Source: Nitrospirae bacterium RBG_19FT_COMBO_42_15 (GTDB taxonomy: Bacteria > Nitrospirota > CAKKRA01 > 9FT-COMBO-42-15). From it: a stretch of 12,074 bases of DNA. The position numbers and the translations under genes are program-made. The stretch covers positions 1-12,074 of the forward strand of contig MHEL01000091.1 in NCBI GenBank assembly GCA_001803815.1. The letters run 5' to 3'. Below, piece by piece: positions 1 to 5,951 of this stretch. Positions within the stretch are counted from its first letter, which is position 1; the number at the start of each line of letters is the position of its first letter. The notes beneath the pieces were generated by a model. It was not told where the DNA came from. It worked only from the letters and a program-made list of their open reading frames with translations, and searched no databases.

Positions 1-226
1 AGCCGGCCCAGTTGGCATTGTGCTGGCCGCAGAAAAAGCTTGAAGCAGATAAGCCGGTCTCTTTTACAATCGCTGCCGGACTTGGAAACCATATCTTATT
101 TGCAGGCGGTTTTAAACCGCTGTAAATATATAATTCGTCAATTAGTGCTTCTGCCTTAGCATGGTCTATTGGTGTGCAGTCTAATCCCACGCTAAGCCAA
201 TATTGGCAATATTCATCAATGTTCAT
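1..226 (-). CDS. DUF6745-like protein, N-terminal fragment cut by window edge
   Basis: Reading the minus strand from an ATG at 226-224 gives 75 open codons that run off the left edge, so only the N-terminus is visible. A GGAGC Shine-Dalgarno-like sequence lies four bases before the ATG. The peptide has the pattern I associate with DUF6745 proteins: an early W followed by GLDCTP, then AEALIDELY, GLKPP, a W followed by SP (about residues 48-52), and FCGQHNANW near residue 70. DUF6745 proteins are often found in environmental bacteria, have no established biochemical function and are commonly several hundred residues long. It is the last visible gene of the cassette downstream of dsrP, 66 bases after the DsrC-like gene. 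The reading frame and start are well supported. The family name comes from recalled motif similarity and is less certain. Confidence 0.7.
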   Translation of the reverse strand, partial: MNIDEYCQYWLSVGLDCTPIDHAKAEALIDELYIYSGLKPPANKIWFPSPAAIVKETGLSASSFFCGQHNANWAG

Positions 227-249
227 ATATGCTCCTATCCTTTATTATT

Positions 250-274
250 GGAGGGAAACCAGCGGTTTCCCTCC
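250..274 (-). promoter_or_regulatory. Perfect 11-bp hairpin between the DsrC-like and DUF6745-like genes
   Basis: GGAGGGAAACC (250-260) and GGTTTCCCTCC (264-274) are exact reverse complements around a three-base loop. The hairpin fills most of the 66-base gap after the stop codon at 293. On the minus (coding) strand it is followed by AATAATAAAGG rather than a T-run, so it does not look like a standard intrinsic terminator for the upstream genes. The plus-strand side is T-richer, but no plus-strand gene ends there. A processing or mRNA-stability hairpin, or a leaky attenuator before the DUF6745-like gene, fits better. Confidence 0.6.
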
Positions 275-292
275 CTATTTTCTGAATTTTTC

Positions 293-784
293 TTACACAC
301 AGCCTCCTATCCTTGGAAGACCTGCAATCTTATTTGCCTGCCTTGCAGGACCATCTGGATAAAGCTCATACAGATACTTTGTATTGCCCTTATCTGGTCC
401 AAGTCTCTTGCCAATTGCCTTGACAAGTATCTTTATCATTGGGGCGATCTTGTATTCCTCATAATACTCTCTAAGAAAATTAACAACCTCCCAATGGGCA
501 TCTGTCATCGCTACCCCTTCTTCTTTTGCAAGATACTCTGCAACCACAATGCTCCAGTCCTCAGAGTTTATAAGATGACCGTTTTTATCAAACCAATTCT
601 GGTGGTTATTACCCATTACAGTCTTCAGCCATATCTTAATACTTACCTGACTTACCTTCTCTTCTAACTGCCAATCTTCCTTTTTGGGAAGACTTTCATT
701 TAGCTTCTGCTTTATCTGCCCTAACTGCTCTCCTACCTGCAGATCTATCTGCTGTTGAATTTGTGATAGATTCATTTCTTCCAT
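293..784 (-). CDS. DsrC/TusE-family protein with extended N-terminus and only one C-terminal cysteine
   Basis: The protein is 163 residues, against about 105-115 for typical DsrC. Residues from about 65 to the end align by eye with DsrC: FDKNGHL, HWEVVNFLREYYEEYKIAP (about 98-115), KYLYELYP and the swinging C-terminal arm GPARQANKIAGLPRIGGCV. The penultimate Cys (C162, CysA) is present. The partner CysB, eleven residues earlier in DsrC, is Asn151, and there is no other Cys in the protein. In the family, one-cysteine members are TusE-like (sulfur transfer for tRNA thiolation), while DsrC needs both to carry the trisulfide made by DsrAB. The first ~60 residues are an unusual, polar, Gln/Glu/Lys-rich, probably helical extension. 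The start is set by GGAGG four bases before the ATG. It lies nine bases after the 102-aa gene and is surely co-transcribed with it. A sulfur-relay or regulatory role is inference. Confidence 0.92.
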   Translation of the reverse strand: MEEMNLSQIQQQIDLQVGEQLGQIKQKLNESLPKKEDWQLEEKVSQVSIKIWLKTVMGNNHQNWFDKNGHLINSEDWSIVVAEYLAKEEGVAMTDAHWEVVNFLREYYEEYKIAPMIKILVKAIGKRLGPDKGNTKYLYELYPDGPARQANKIAGLPRIGGCV

Positions 785-793
785 ATTTCCTCC

Positions 794-1102
794 TCAGTCT
801 ATTACAGTCCTTGTTTCTTCCAAAAACGGGTCGTATTCTTTTTGCCTGCCTACCTTCCAGATGCCCGGTTCCACAATAATAGGATTGTGTTCCTCATGCA
901 CAACCTTAAAGGGATTGCCTGCCTTTATATACAATGTTCCGTCTTTCTCATATACCTCTAATTCCGTATCTACAATAGCATGTGCATGATTAGTTGCTTT
1001 GCCTTCCGCAAGGATATACCTGTTATTTCTTGCAGATACCTTTTCTGCATTTTTGGGAATTTTTTCTGCCTCAGTTAAATATACATCACCTTGAATATAC
1101 AT
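794..1102 (-). CDS. Conserved hypothetical protein (102 aa) with GDV start and HAH motif
   Basis: This is a complete short gene with a strong GGAGG four bases before its ATG. The protein begins MYIQGDVYL and contains LAEGKATNHAHAI (about residues 31-43), a DGTLYI strand, VVHEEHNPI (67-75) and a RQKEYDP segment near the C-terminus. I recognise this as a recurring small-protein pattern (GDV... AEGxxTxHAH... HEEH... RQxEY) in bacterial and phage-like genomes, but I know of no assigned function. The clustered His and Glu residues (H39, H41, H69, H72) could form a metal site, which is speculation. There is no signal peptide or membrane segment, so it is probably a cytosolic, mostly beta protein. 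It sits between the vWA gene and the DsrC-like gene in one orientation, nine bases from the latter, which suggests a shared transcript. Confidence 0.85.
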   Translation of the reverse strand: MYIQGDVYLTEAEKIPKNAEKVSARNNRYILAEGKATNHAHAIVDTELEVYEKDGTLYIKAGNPFKVVHEEHNPIIVEPGIWKVGRQKEYDPFLEETRTVID

Positions 1103-1113
1103 ATTTCCTCCTT

Positions 1114-1139
1114 ACCCCGAACTTTATGTGGTTCGGGGT
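1114..1139 (-). promoter_or_regulatory. Hairpin abutting the Shine-Dalgarno of the 102-aa gene
   Basis: ACCCCGAAC (1114-1122) and GTTCGGGGT (1131-1139) form a perfect 9-bp stem with an eight-base loop. On the coding (minus) strand the stem ends only a few bases before the GGAGG at about 1107-1111. No T-run follows, so it is not an evident terminator of the vWA gene that ends at 1179. Its position suggests an effect on translation initiation or on 5' end stability or processing. That effect is inferred only from location. Confidence 0.55.
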
Positions 1140-1178
1140 TTAAGTTATTCTTATCGGCTTAAAACCTCTTCCCTTCAA

Positions 1179-1760
1179 TTACCTACATTTGGCCACTTTA
1201 TCCGAAAAAGATGAATAAACATTGCGAACTCCGGCAGCAGTCGCGCTATAAGGCATAGCATGCAATGCGTCTATACCCAATTTGCTTGCTTCAGTAATAG
1301 CATCTTGATTAGCCCCCATAAAAACAAATTCCCAGCTATATACATTTTGTTGATGGGTAATCATGCTATTAACATTATCTATTGTAAAATATTTACTGGC
1401 ATTTTCATATCCATCTGTCTGAATACCAAATATTACTTTTGATGGTCTTTGATTTTCCGGCATATATGATAATCTCCTGCCAGTATCATCAATTGTCTTC
1501 CCAATAGCATCTAATAAAGCAGTCGAACCTCGCGGCTTATATACCCTGTCATCAATTAAAGAAGCTTCTTGAAGGTTTTTCCCCATATAAACAATTTCAT
1601 AAATATTATCAAATTGAGCAAGGGTTATGGTAGCTTCTCCAGGAATAGCCTGCTGTTCTTTTAAAAATCTGTTAAACCCGCCGATTACATCCTCCTTAAT
1701 AGATTCCATTGATCCCGACCTATCAAGAACAATTACAATATCACAATAATTTGCTTTCAT
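1179..1760 (-). CDS. Small von Willebrand factor A (vWA) domain protein
   Basis: This 193-aa protein is a single vWA domain with an intact metal-ion-dependent adhesion site. D13-x-S15-x-S17 lies in VLDRSGSM, the Thr is T80 in RGSTALLDAIG, and the second Asp is D116 in IQTDGYEN. The order of hydrophobic strands and helices fits a Rossmann-like vWA fold of the YegL-like bacterial type. There is no signal peptide or transmembrane segment, so it is probably cytosolic. Bacterial cytosolic vWA proteins usually act in protein complexes, often with AAA+ ATPases, kinases or phosphatases, and none of these is visible here. The start is set by AAAGGAGG upstream of the ATG. It is preceded by a duplicated leader and followed by the 102-aa hypothetical gene. 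Its role beside dsr genes is unknown. Confidence 0.9.
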   Translation of the reverse strand: MKANYCDIVIVLDRSGSMESIKEDVIGGFNRFLKEQQAIPGEATITLAQFDNIYEIVYMGKNLQEASLIDDRVYKPRGSTALLDAIGKTIDDTGRRLSYMPENQRPSKVIFGIQTDGYENASKYFTIDNVNSMITHQQNVYSWEFVFMGANQDAITEASKLGIDALHAMPYSATAAGVRNVYSSFSDKVAKCR

Positions 1761-1852
1761 ATCCTTTCCTCCTTTAAAACTAAAAAAGTATGATATAAGG
1801 ACGTTACAATACTATTATGAATTACCTTTGAGAGAATGGCTTGAATATACAT
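1757..1852 (-). CDS. Possible 31-aa leader ORF overlapping the vWA start codon
   Basis: An ATG at 1852-1850 is preceded by a good AAAGGAGGGAAC ribosome-binding site. It opens 31 codons starting MYIQAILSK and ends in a TGA that shares ATGA with the vWA start codon. The arrangement would allow translational coupling. The first four residues and the ribosome-binding site match the start of the 102-aa gene at 1102, so this may be a relic left by duplication of that gene's start. The equivalent position in the second leader copy does not keep the same reading frame, which argues against a selected peptide. It could equally be non-coding leader. Confidence 0.3.
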   Translation of the reverse strand: MYIQAILSKVIHNSIVTSLYHTFLVLKEERI

Positions 1853-1925
1853 GTTCCCTCCTTTAAAAATAAAAAAAATATTATGAAGACGTTACTATAT
1901 TATGAATTGTTTTTGAGAAAATAAT
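1768..1925 (-). repeat. Imperfect tandem duplication of the vWA leader (two ~70-base copies, period ~89)
   Basis: Copy 1 (about 1768-1837) and copy 2 (about 1857-1925) both start CCTCCTTTAAAA on the plus strand. Both then share an A-rich stretch, GACGTTAC, TTATGAATT and TTTGAGA. By eye roughly three quarters or more of positions match. On the coding strand each copy ends in a Shine-Dalgarno (AAAGGAGG), giving two successive SD-ATG starts before the vWA gene. The 230-base gap from dsrP to the vWA gene otherwise holds only a T-run just after the dsrP stop and no clear terminator. It is A/T-rich compared with the flanking dsr genes. Confidence 0.7.
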
Positions 1926-1990
1926 AGATAGTTTGCATCACCTCCTTTCTTTTCAGGAAACTGGTGCAAAAAAATAATGATAGGGTCTGC

Positions 1991-3163
1991 TCAGTGGCTG
2001 CTGTCGCTGCCTGCGGTTTCTTCCCTGACCGAAACAGCTATTTTGTAAAGCACGGTGAGTATCAGGGTGCCGATTGCCCAGACTCCGAGGGTAATTAGTG
2101 TCTCTGGCAGGGTTGGCCAGTATTCTGTTACCCTTTCAAATGGGTTTGGAACAAATCCGCCGACAATCAGTCCAAATCCCTTGTCAATCCAGAGGGAGAT
2201 AAATACTGCTGCACAGGCAATTAAAAGCGTTTTTTCGTTTTTGCGTGTGCCGGGATTGACCAAAAGGATAAGCGATGCTGCTGCAAGGATTACAGAAAGC
2301 CACATTAAGGGGACAAGCTTCCCATGTCCTTCGAGTCCGATAAAAAGGTATTGAAAGGCGTGTTTATGACCGGGTATGCCGCTGTAAAATGCGGTGAAGA
2401 CCTCAAGCAAAAGAAAGAATACATTTGCAAACATTGCATAGGTGACAATCTTACCGATAGCCTGAATCGGCTCTTTGCCCGGGTCAAATTTAGAAAACCT
2501 TCTTACAATCATGCTAAGTATTATAAGCAGGGCAGGCCCGCCTGCAAATGCAGACGCCAAAAAGCGCGCTGCCATTATGGCTGTGAGCCAGTAGTGCCTT
2601 CCGGGAAGCCCTGCATAGAGAAAGGCTGTAACTGTATGTATGCTGACTGCCCATGGGATGGAGAGATAAATCAGGGGCTTTACCCATTTTGGCGGCGGCA
2701 CTGAATAGCGGTCAGCCTCAAGTGTTGTCCAGCCTATTACAATATTCAGAAGGAGATAGCCGTTTAATACTGTGGCGTCCCAGAACATGATGGAATTTGG
2801 CGTTGGATGAAGAAGCACATTCATTATCCTCATCGGCTGTCCCATATCAACAAAAATAAACAACATACACATAGAAACAGCAGATACAGCCAAAAATTCG
2901 CCGAGGATTACAATCTTGCCGAATTTTTTATAGTCGTGCAGATAATAGGGTATGACAAGCATAACAGCAGATGCTGCCACGCCGACAAGAAATGTAAACT
3001 GCGAGATATACAGCCCCCAAGAAACATCCCTGCTTAAGCCTGTTATCCCAAGGCCAAGGCTCAGTTGCTTGAGGTAAAAAAGAAAGCCAACGCCGATAAC
3101 AGCAAACAGGAAAAATATCCATATCCAGTATCCTTTGCCGCCTTTAAGCGCCTTATCAAGCAT
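1991..3163 (-). CDS. dsrP: DsrP, NrfD-type integral membrane subunit of DsrMKJOP
   Basis: This 390-aa protein is almost entirely hydrophobic, with about ten predicted membrane helices starting at residues 12-32. It matches the NrfD/PsrC-like DsrP family in length, in its position after dsrO, and in segments such as WGLYISQFTF (49-58), the VDMGQPMR loop (105-112) and FVPNPFERV (337-345). DsrP anchors the periplasmic DsrO and DsrJ and is thought to exchange electrons with the menaquinone pool. The protein itself is expected to carry no metal cofactor. Its ATG lies inside the end of dsrO (8-base overlap), and GGAGG is supplied by dsrO codons, which indicates translational coupling. It is the last gene of the recognisable dsr operon. 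The C-terminal tail after the final helix is short and polar. Confidence 0.97.
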   Translation of the reverse strand: MLDKALKGGKGYWIWIFFLFAVIGVGFLFYLKQLSLGLGITGLSRDVSWGLYISQFTFLVGVAASAVMLVIPYYLHDYKKFGKIVILGEFLAVSAVSMCMLFIFVDMGQPMRIMNVLLHPTPNSIMFWDATVLNGYLLLNIVIGWTTLEADRYSVPPPKWVKPLIYLSIPWAVSIHTVTAFLYAGLPGRHYWLTAIMAARFLASAFAGGPALLIILSMIVRRFSKFDPGKEPIQAIGKIVTYAMFANVFFLLLEVFTAFYSGIPGHKHAFQYLFIGLEGHGKLVPLMWLSVILAAASLILLVNPGTRKNEKTLLIACAAVFISLWIDKGFGLIVGGFVPNPFERVTEYWPTLPETLITLGVWAIGTLILTVLYKIAVSVREETAGSDSSH

Positions 3164-3938
3164 TCTTGCTGCCTCCTATTATATAAAATACCTTTGGCTC
3201 TGTGCCGAGCTCAGGCTTTCTTCTTATGGTGTAGTTTGCGCCAAGCAGCTTCCTGACCTCTGAGTTCGGGTCATCAAGGTCTCCGAATACAATGGCGCCA
3301 TTTGACTTCTCAGCGCATGCCGGCATAAGCCCCTTTGCGAGCCTCTCTGTGCAGAATGTGCATTTTTCCACCACGCCGATCGTCCTTGTTGGATATTCAG
3401 GGTTCTTCTCTTTGATGAATGGCCTTGGGTCTTTATAATTAAAGCTCCTTGCGCCGAATGGACATGCTGCCATGCAGAACCTGCATCCAATGCATCTGTG
3501 CTCATCCTGCATTACTATTCCATCGGGTCTTTTGAATGTCGCCTGTGTGGGGCAGACCCTTACGCAGGCAGGATTTTCGCAGTGGTTGCAGAGCAGGGCA
3601 AATGGCTTCTCCTTAATAGCAGCAGGAAGATATTTATTCTCCTGCCCCGGAAAGGAGTGCTCATAAGTATCTGTCCATATCCATTTTACCTCATCCTTTG
3701 GATTGCCAATATCAGGGACATTATGGATGCTGTGGCATGCGTCTATTACCCTCTTGTAATCCTCTTCAGTCTTGAACTTGCTCATATCCACAACCATTGC
3801 CCATTTCTTTGCCTTTAGACCCTCTTCAGCAGGCAATGCCTCAAGCCTTCCCCTCCAGAGGAGATTAGCGCCTGCTGCGCCTATGCCTATTATAGATACG
3901 CCGCTTATCTTTAAGAATTGCCTTCTGTCAATGCTCAT
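3156..3938 (-). CDS. dsrO: DsrO, Tat-exported periplasmic ferredoxin-like subunit
   Basis: This 260-aa protein begins with a twin-arginine signal, DRRQFLKISG (4-13), then a hydrophobic stretch, so it is exported folded with its clusters. Cysteine groups are C117/C120/C125/C129 (CNHCENPACVRVCP), C149/C152/C155/C159 (CIGCRFCMAACP) and C193/C196/C208. The last group lacks an obvious fourth Cys, with PACAEKSNGA where other NrfC-like proteins often have CxxxCP. As far as I recall this is common in DsrO and not damage. The family function is electron transfer between periplasmic DsrJ and membrane DsrP in DsrMKJOP. The start codon shares ATGA with the dsrJ stop, and the stop overlaps dsrP by eight bases, so the three are tightly coupled. 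Confidence 0.97.
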   Translation of the reverse strand: MSIDRRQFLKISGVSIIGIGAAGANLLWRGRLEALPAEEGLKAKKWAMVVDMSKFKTEEDYKRVIDACHSIHNVPDIGNPKDEVKWIWTDTYEHSFPGQENKYLPAAIKEKPFALLCNHCENPACVRVCPTQATFKRPDGIVMQDEHRCIGCRFCMAACPFGARSFNYKDPRPFIKEKNPEYPTRTIGVVEKCTFCTERLAKGLMPACAEKSNGAIVFGDLDDPNSEVRKLLGANYTIRRKPELGTEPKVFYIIGGSKNA

Positions 3939-4333
3939 GACTTCTTCTCCTTTGGCGCAATATGACAGCCCCAGCAGTATGGTTTCACAGAGACATATTT
4001 ATGACATCTGTCGCAAAATTCTGTTTTATTGGAATGGCACCCCATACATGTATTCTGAAGGCTCATGTTGTATTTTTTCCCGTTTGAGCTGACATAGGCG
4101 CTCTTGCCTTCCCTTACAACCGCATCCCTCCACTCATTCAACAACTGCATGTGATTCGCCCTCATATACTCCTTAGACTCAACGCACTGCTTTTCAGTTA
4201 ATCCCTGAATAACAGGGGTATCAAGCTTTAGCTCAGGCCTTGCCGAAACCTTGCCCATGTTGAAGTAAAAGGGGGACGCCGCTATTGCAGCGAAGATGAT
4301 AAGCCCGGCTATTATCCTGCCGCTGTTATACAT
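3935..4333 (-). CDS. dsrJ: DsrJ, membrane-anchored triheme cytochrome c
   Basis: The protein has 132 residues, an N-terminal hydrophobic helix (about 6-24, likely an uncleaved anchor) and three CXXCH haem c sites at 96-100 (CMGCH), 107-111 (CDRCH) and 120-124 (CWGCH). C50 in TEKQCVESKEYMR matches the conserved cysteine described as an axial ligand to one of the haems (His/Cys ligation), a hallmark of DsrJ. It acts on the periplasmic side of the DsrMKJOP complex, and its exact redox partner is unsettled. The ATG lies within the last codons of dsrK (8-base overlap) and its stop overlaps the dsrO start. Length, haem count and gene order are all typical of the family. Confidence 0.97.
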   Translation of the reverse strand: MYNSGRIIAGLIIFAAIAASPFYFNMGKVSARPELKLDTPVIQGLTEKQCVESKEYMRANHMQLLNEWRDAVVREGKSAYVSSNGKKYNMSLQNTCMGCHSNKTEFCDRCHKYVSVKPYCWGCHIAPKEKKS

Positions 4334-5948
4334 CTTTGCCCTCTTCCTTTCCGGGGAGGGGCTCGCTGCGCAAGTCCATAGTTCTTTCCTTCTCGCCCTT
4401 CATAACCAAAGCATTTCCAAGCAGCTCATGCACGCCGGCAACCTTTACGCCCGGCACCCAGTAGTCCATAAGCGCTGGAAGAGTTGCCCTGTCAATGGCG
4501 CAGATATTTGCGAGCATGTTCACACCGTGATTTTCGCGGACATGCCTTACTGCATTTGCCCTCGGCAGGCCGCCTCTCATCCTCAGCTCCATATTCTCGC
4601 CTGCATTAAGCCCAGAGCCGCTGCCGCAGCAGAATGTCCTCTCCCTTATAGTATTCTCTGGCATTTCATAGAAATTATTGCAGGTATTATTTATGATATA
4701 TCTCGGCTCATCAAATATGCCCATGCCCCTTGCTGTGTTGCAGGAGTCATGGAATGTCACCTTAAGGTGGTCGTTTCTGGAGGGGTCAAACTTTAATTTA
4801 TTATTTCTAATCAGGTCTGCCACAAATTCTATAATATGAACCATCTTTGCGCCCTTTGCATTTTCAAACCTTGTGCCTGTAATCGGCGAGACAGGCGCCT
4901 CAAGAAAGTCTGCTGGTCCGTTCCAAGTGTCCATATACTGATGCAGAACCCGCCACATGTGCCCGCACTCTCCTCCGAGTATCCACTTGACGCCCAGCCT
5001 CTTTGCCTCTGCATATATCTTTGAATTTAATCTCTTTGCCATTTCATTGGATGTAAAGAAGCCGAAGTTTCCGCCCTCAGATGCGTATGTGCTCCATGTA
5101 TAATCAAGTCCAAGCTCATGGAAAAGCATCAGATAGCCCATGCATGTGTAGATGCCCGGATCGCCAAAGAGGTCTCCTGAAGGCGTAACAAAGAGTATCT
5201 CTGCGCCCTTTCTGTTGAATGTAGGCTCAATCTTAATGCCTGTGATGGTCTCTATGTCGTCAAGCATGAAATCTATATTGTTCTTGATTGCATGAGGCTC
5301 AAGCCCAAGGTGGTTCCCTTTTATAAAGCAGTTTGCAACAGGCCCTGATATCCAGTCTGTATTCAGGCCGACGAGATTGAGAAGCTCCCTGCCGATTATT
5401 GTAATCTCTGCCTGATCAATGCCATAGGGGCAGAAGATGGAGCAGCGGCGGCATTCAGTGCATTGATAATAGTAGTACCATATCTCCTTTAATACATCCT
5501 CTGTCAATTCCCTTGCGCCTGCCGTCTTTCCGAGAATCTTGCCAGAGGCTGTAAAATATTTTCTGTAGATTGCCCTTAAAAGCTCTGCCCTCATAACAGG
5601 CATGTTCTTTGGGTCGCCGCCGCCTAAGAAAAAATGGCATTTGTCTGCGCATGCGCCGCACCTGACGCATATATCCATAAAGATATGGAATGAGCGGTAT
5701 TTTAAGAGCCTCTCCCTTATTCCTTCTAATACTGTCTCCTTCCAGTTTTCAGGAAGCTTCCAGTCCTTGTCATCAGGGGACCAGTCCCTTGCATTAGGAA
5801 AATCAACTGCAGCAAGGTTCTTGCCCTTTGCGCCGTAGCAATACATCCCCTGCTTAAATTCAGCAGCCGTGTCCATCCAGCTTTTTTCAGGCGTCTTATA
5901 ATCTATCTTTGACAGTTCATCAGGTTTTGGAAGCTTGATATTCGCCAT
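4326..5948 (-). CDS. dsrK: DsrK, HdrD-like catalytic iron-sulfur subunit
   Basis: This 540-aa cytoplasmic-facing protein has two ferredoxin-type cluster motifs, C94/C97/C100/C104 (CVRCGACADKCH) and C163/C166/C169/C173 (CTECRRCSIFCP). A C-terminal CCG domain follows, with SCNTARG (C403) and FCCGSGSG (C440/C441), which binds the noncubane [4Fe-4S] site used by heterodisulfide reductases. An additional GGECGH (C328) belongs to the first CCG-like half. DsrK is thought to reduce the DsrC trisulfide/disulfide with electrons from DsrM. The start codon follows AAAGGAG, two bases or so after the dsrM stop, and its 3' end overlaps dsrJ. All cluster ligands expected for an active enzyme are present. Confidence 0.97.
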   Translation of the reverse strand: MANIKLPKPDELSKIDYKTPEKSWMDTAAEFKQGMYCYGAKGKNLAAVDFPNARDWSPDDKDWKLPENWKETVLEGIRERLLKYRSFHIFMDICVRCGACADKCHFFLGGGDPKNMPVMRAELLRAIYRKYFTASGKILGKTAGARELTEDVLKEIWYYYYQCTECRRCSIFCPYGIDQAEITIIGRELLNLVGLNTDWISGPVANCFIKGNHLGLEPHAIKNNIDFMLDDIETITGIKIEPTFNRKGAEILFVTPSGDLFGDPGIYTCMGYLMLFHELGLDYTWSTYASEGGNFGFFTSNEMAKRLNSKIYAEAKRLGVKWILGGECGHMWRVLHQYMDTWNGPADFLEAPVSPITGTRFENAKGAKMVHIIEFVADLIRNNKLKFDPSRNDHLKVTFHDSCNTARGMGIFDEPRYIINNTCNNFYEMPENTIRERTFCCGSGSGLNAGENMELRMRGGLPRANAVRHVRENHGVNMLANICAIDRATLPALMDYWVPGVKVAGVHELLGNALVMKGEKERTMDLRSEPLPGKEEGKDV

Positions 5949-5951
5949 GCA

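Noticed and set aside
203..667. Plus-strand open frame of 154 codons
   Set aside because: It is the complement of the DsrC-like gene, has no recognisable protein features or ribosome-binding site, and is outweighed by the clear minus-strand homology. The same applies to all other plus-strand frames.
1926..1975. Possible riboswitch or SD-sequestering leader after dsrP (GCACC...GGTGATGC)
   Set aside because: Only a short, imperfect stem is possible and it matches no riboswitch I recognise.
1968..1990. T-run on the coding strand just after the dsrP stop as an intrinsic terminator
   Set aside because: There are seven T residues but no convincing stem directly before them, so termination between dsrP and the vWA gene is not supported.
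3156..3938. Apparent loss of the fourth cysteine in the third cluster motif of DsrO (PACAEKSNGA instead of CxxxCP)
   Set aside because: As I recall, DsrO proteins commonly have this form, and the rest of the protein is intact, so it is not treated as damage or novelty.
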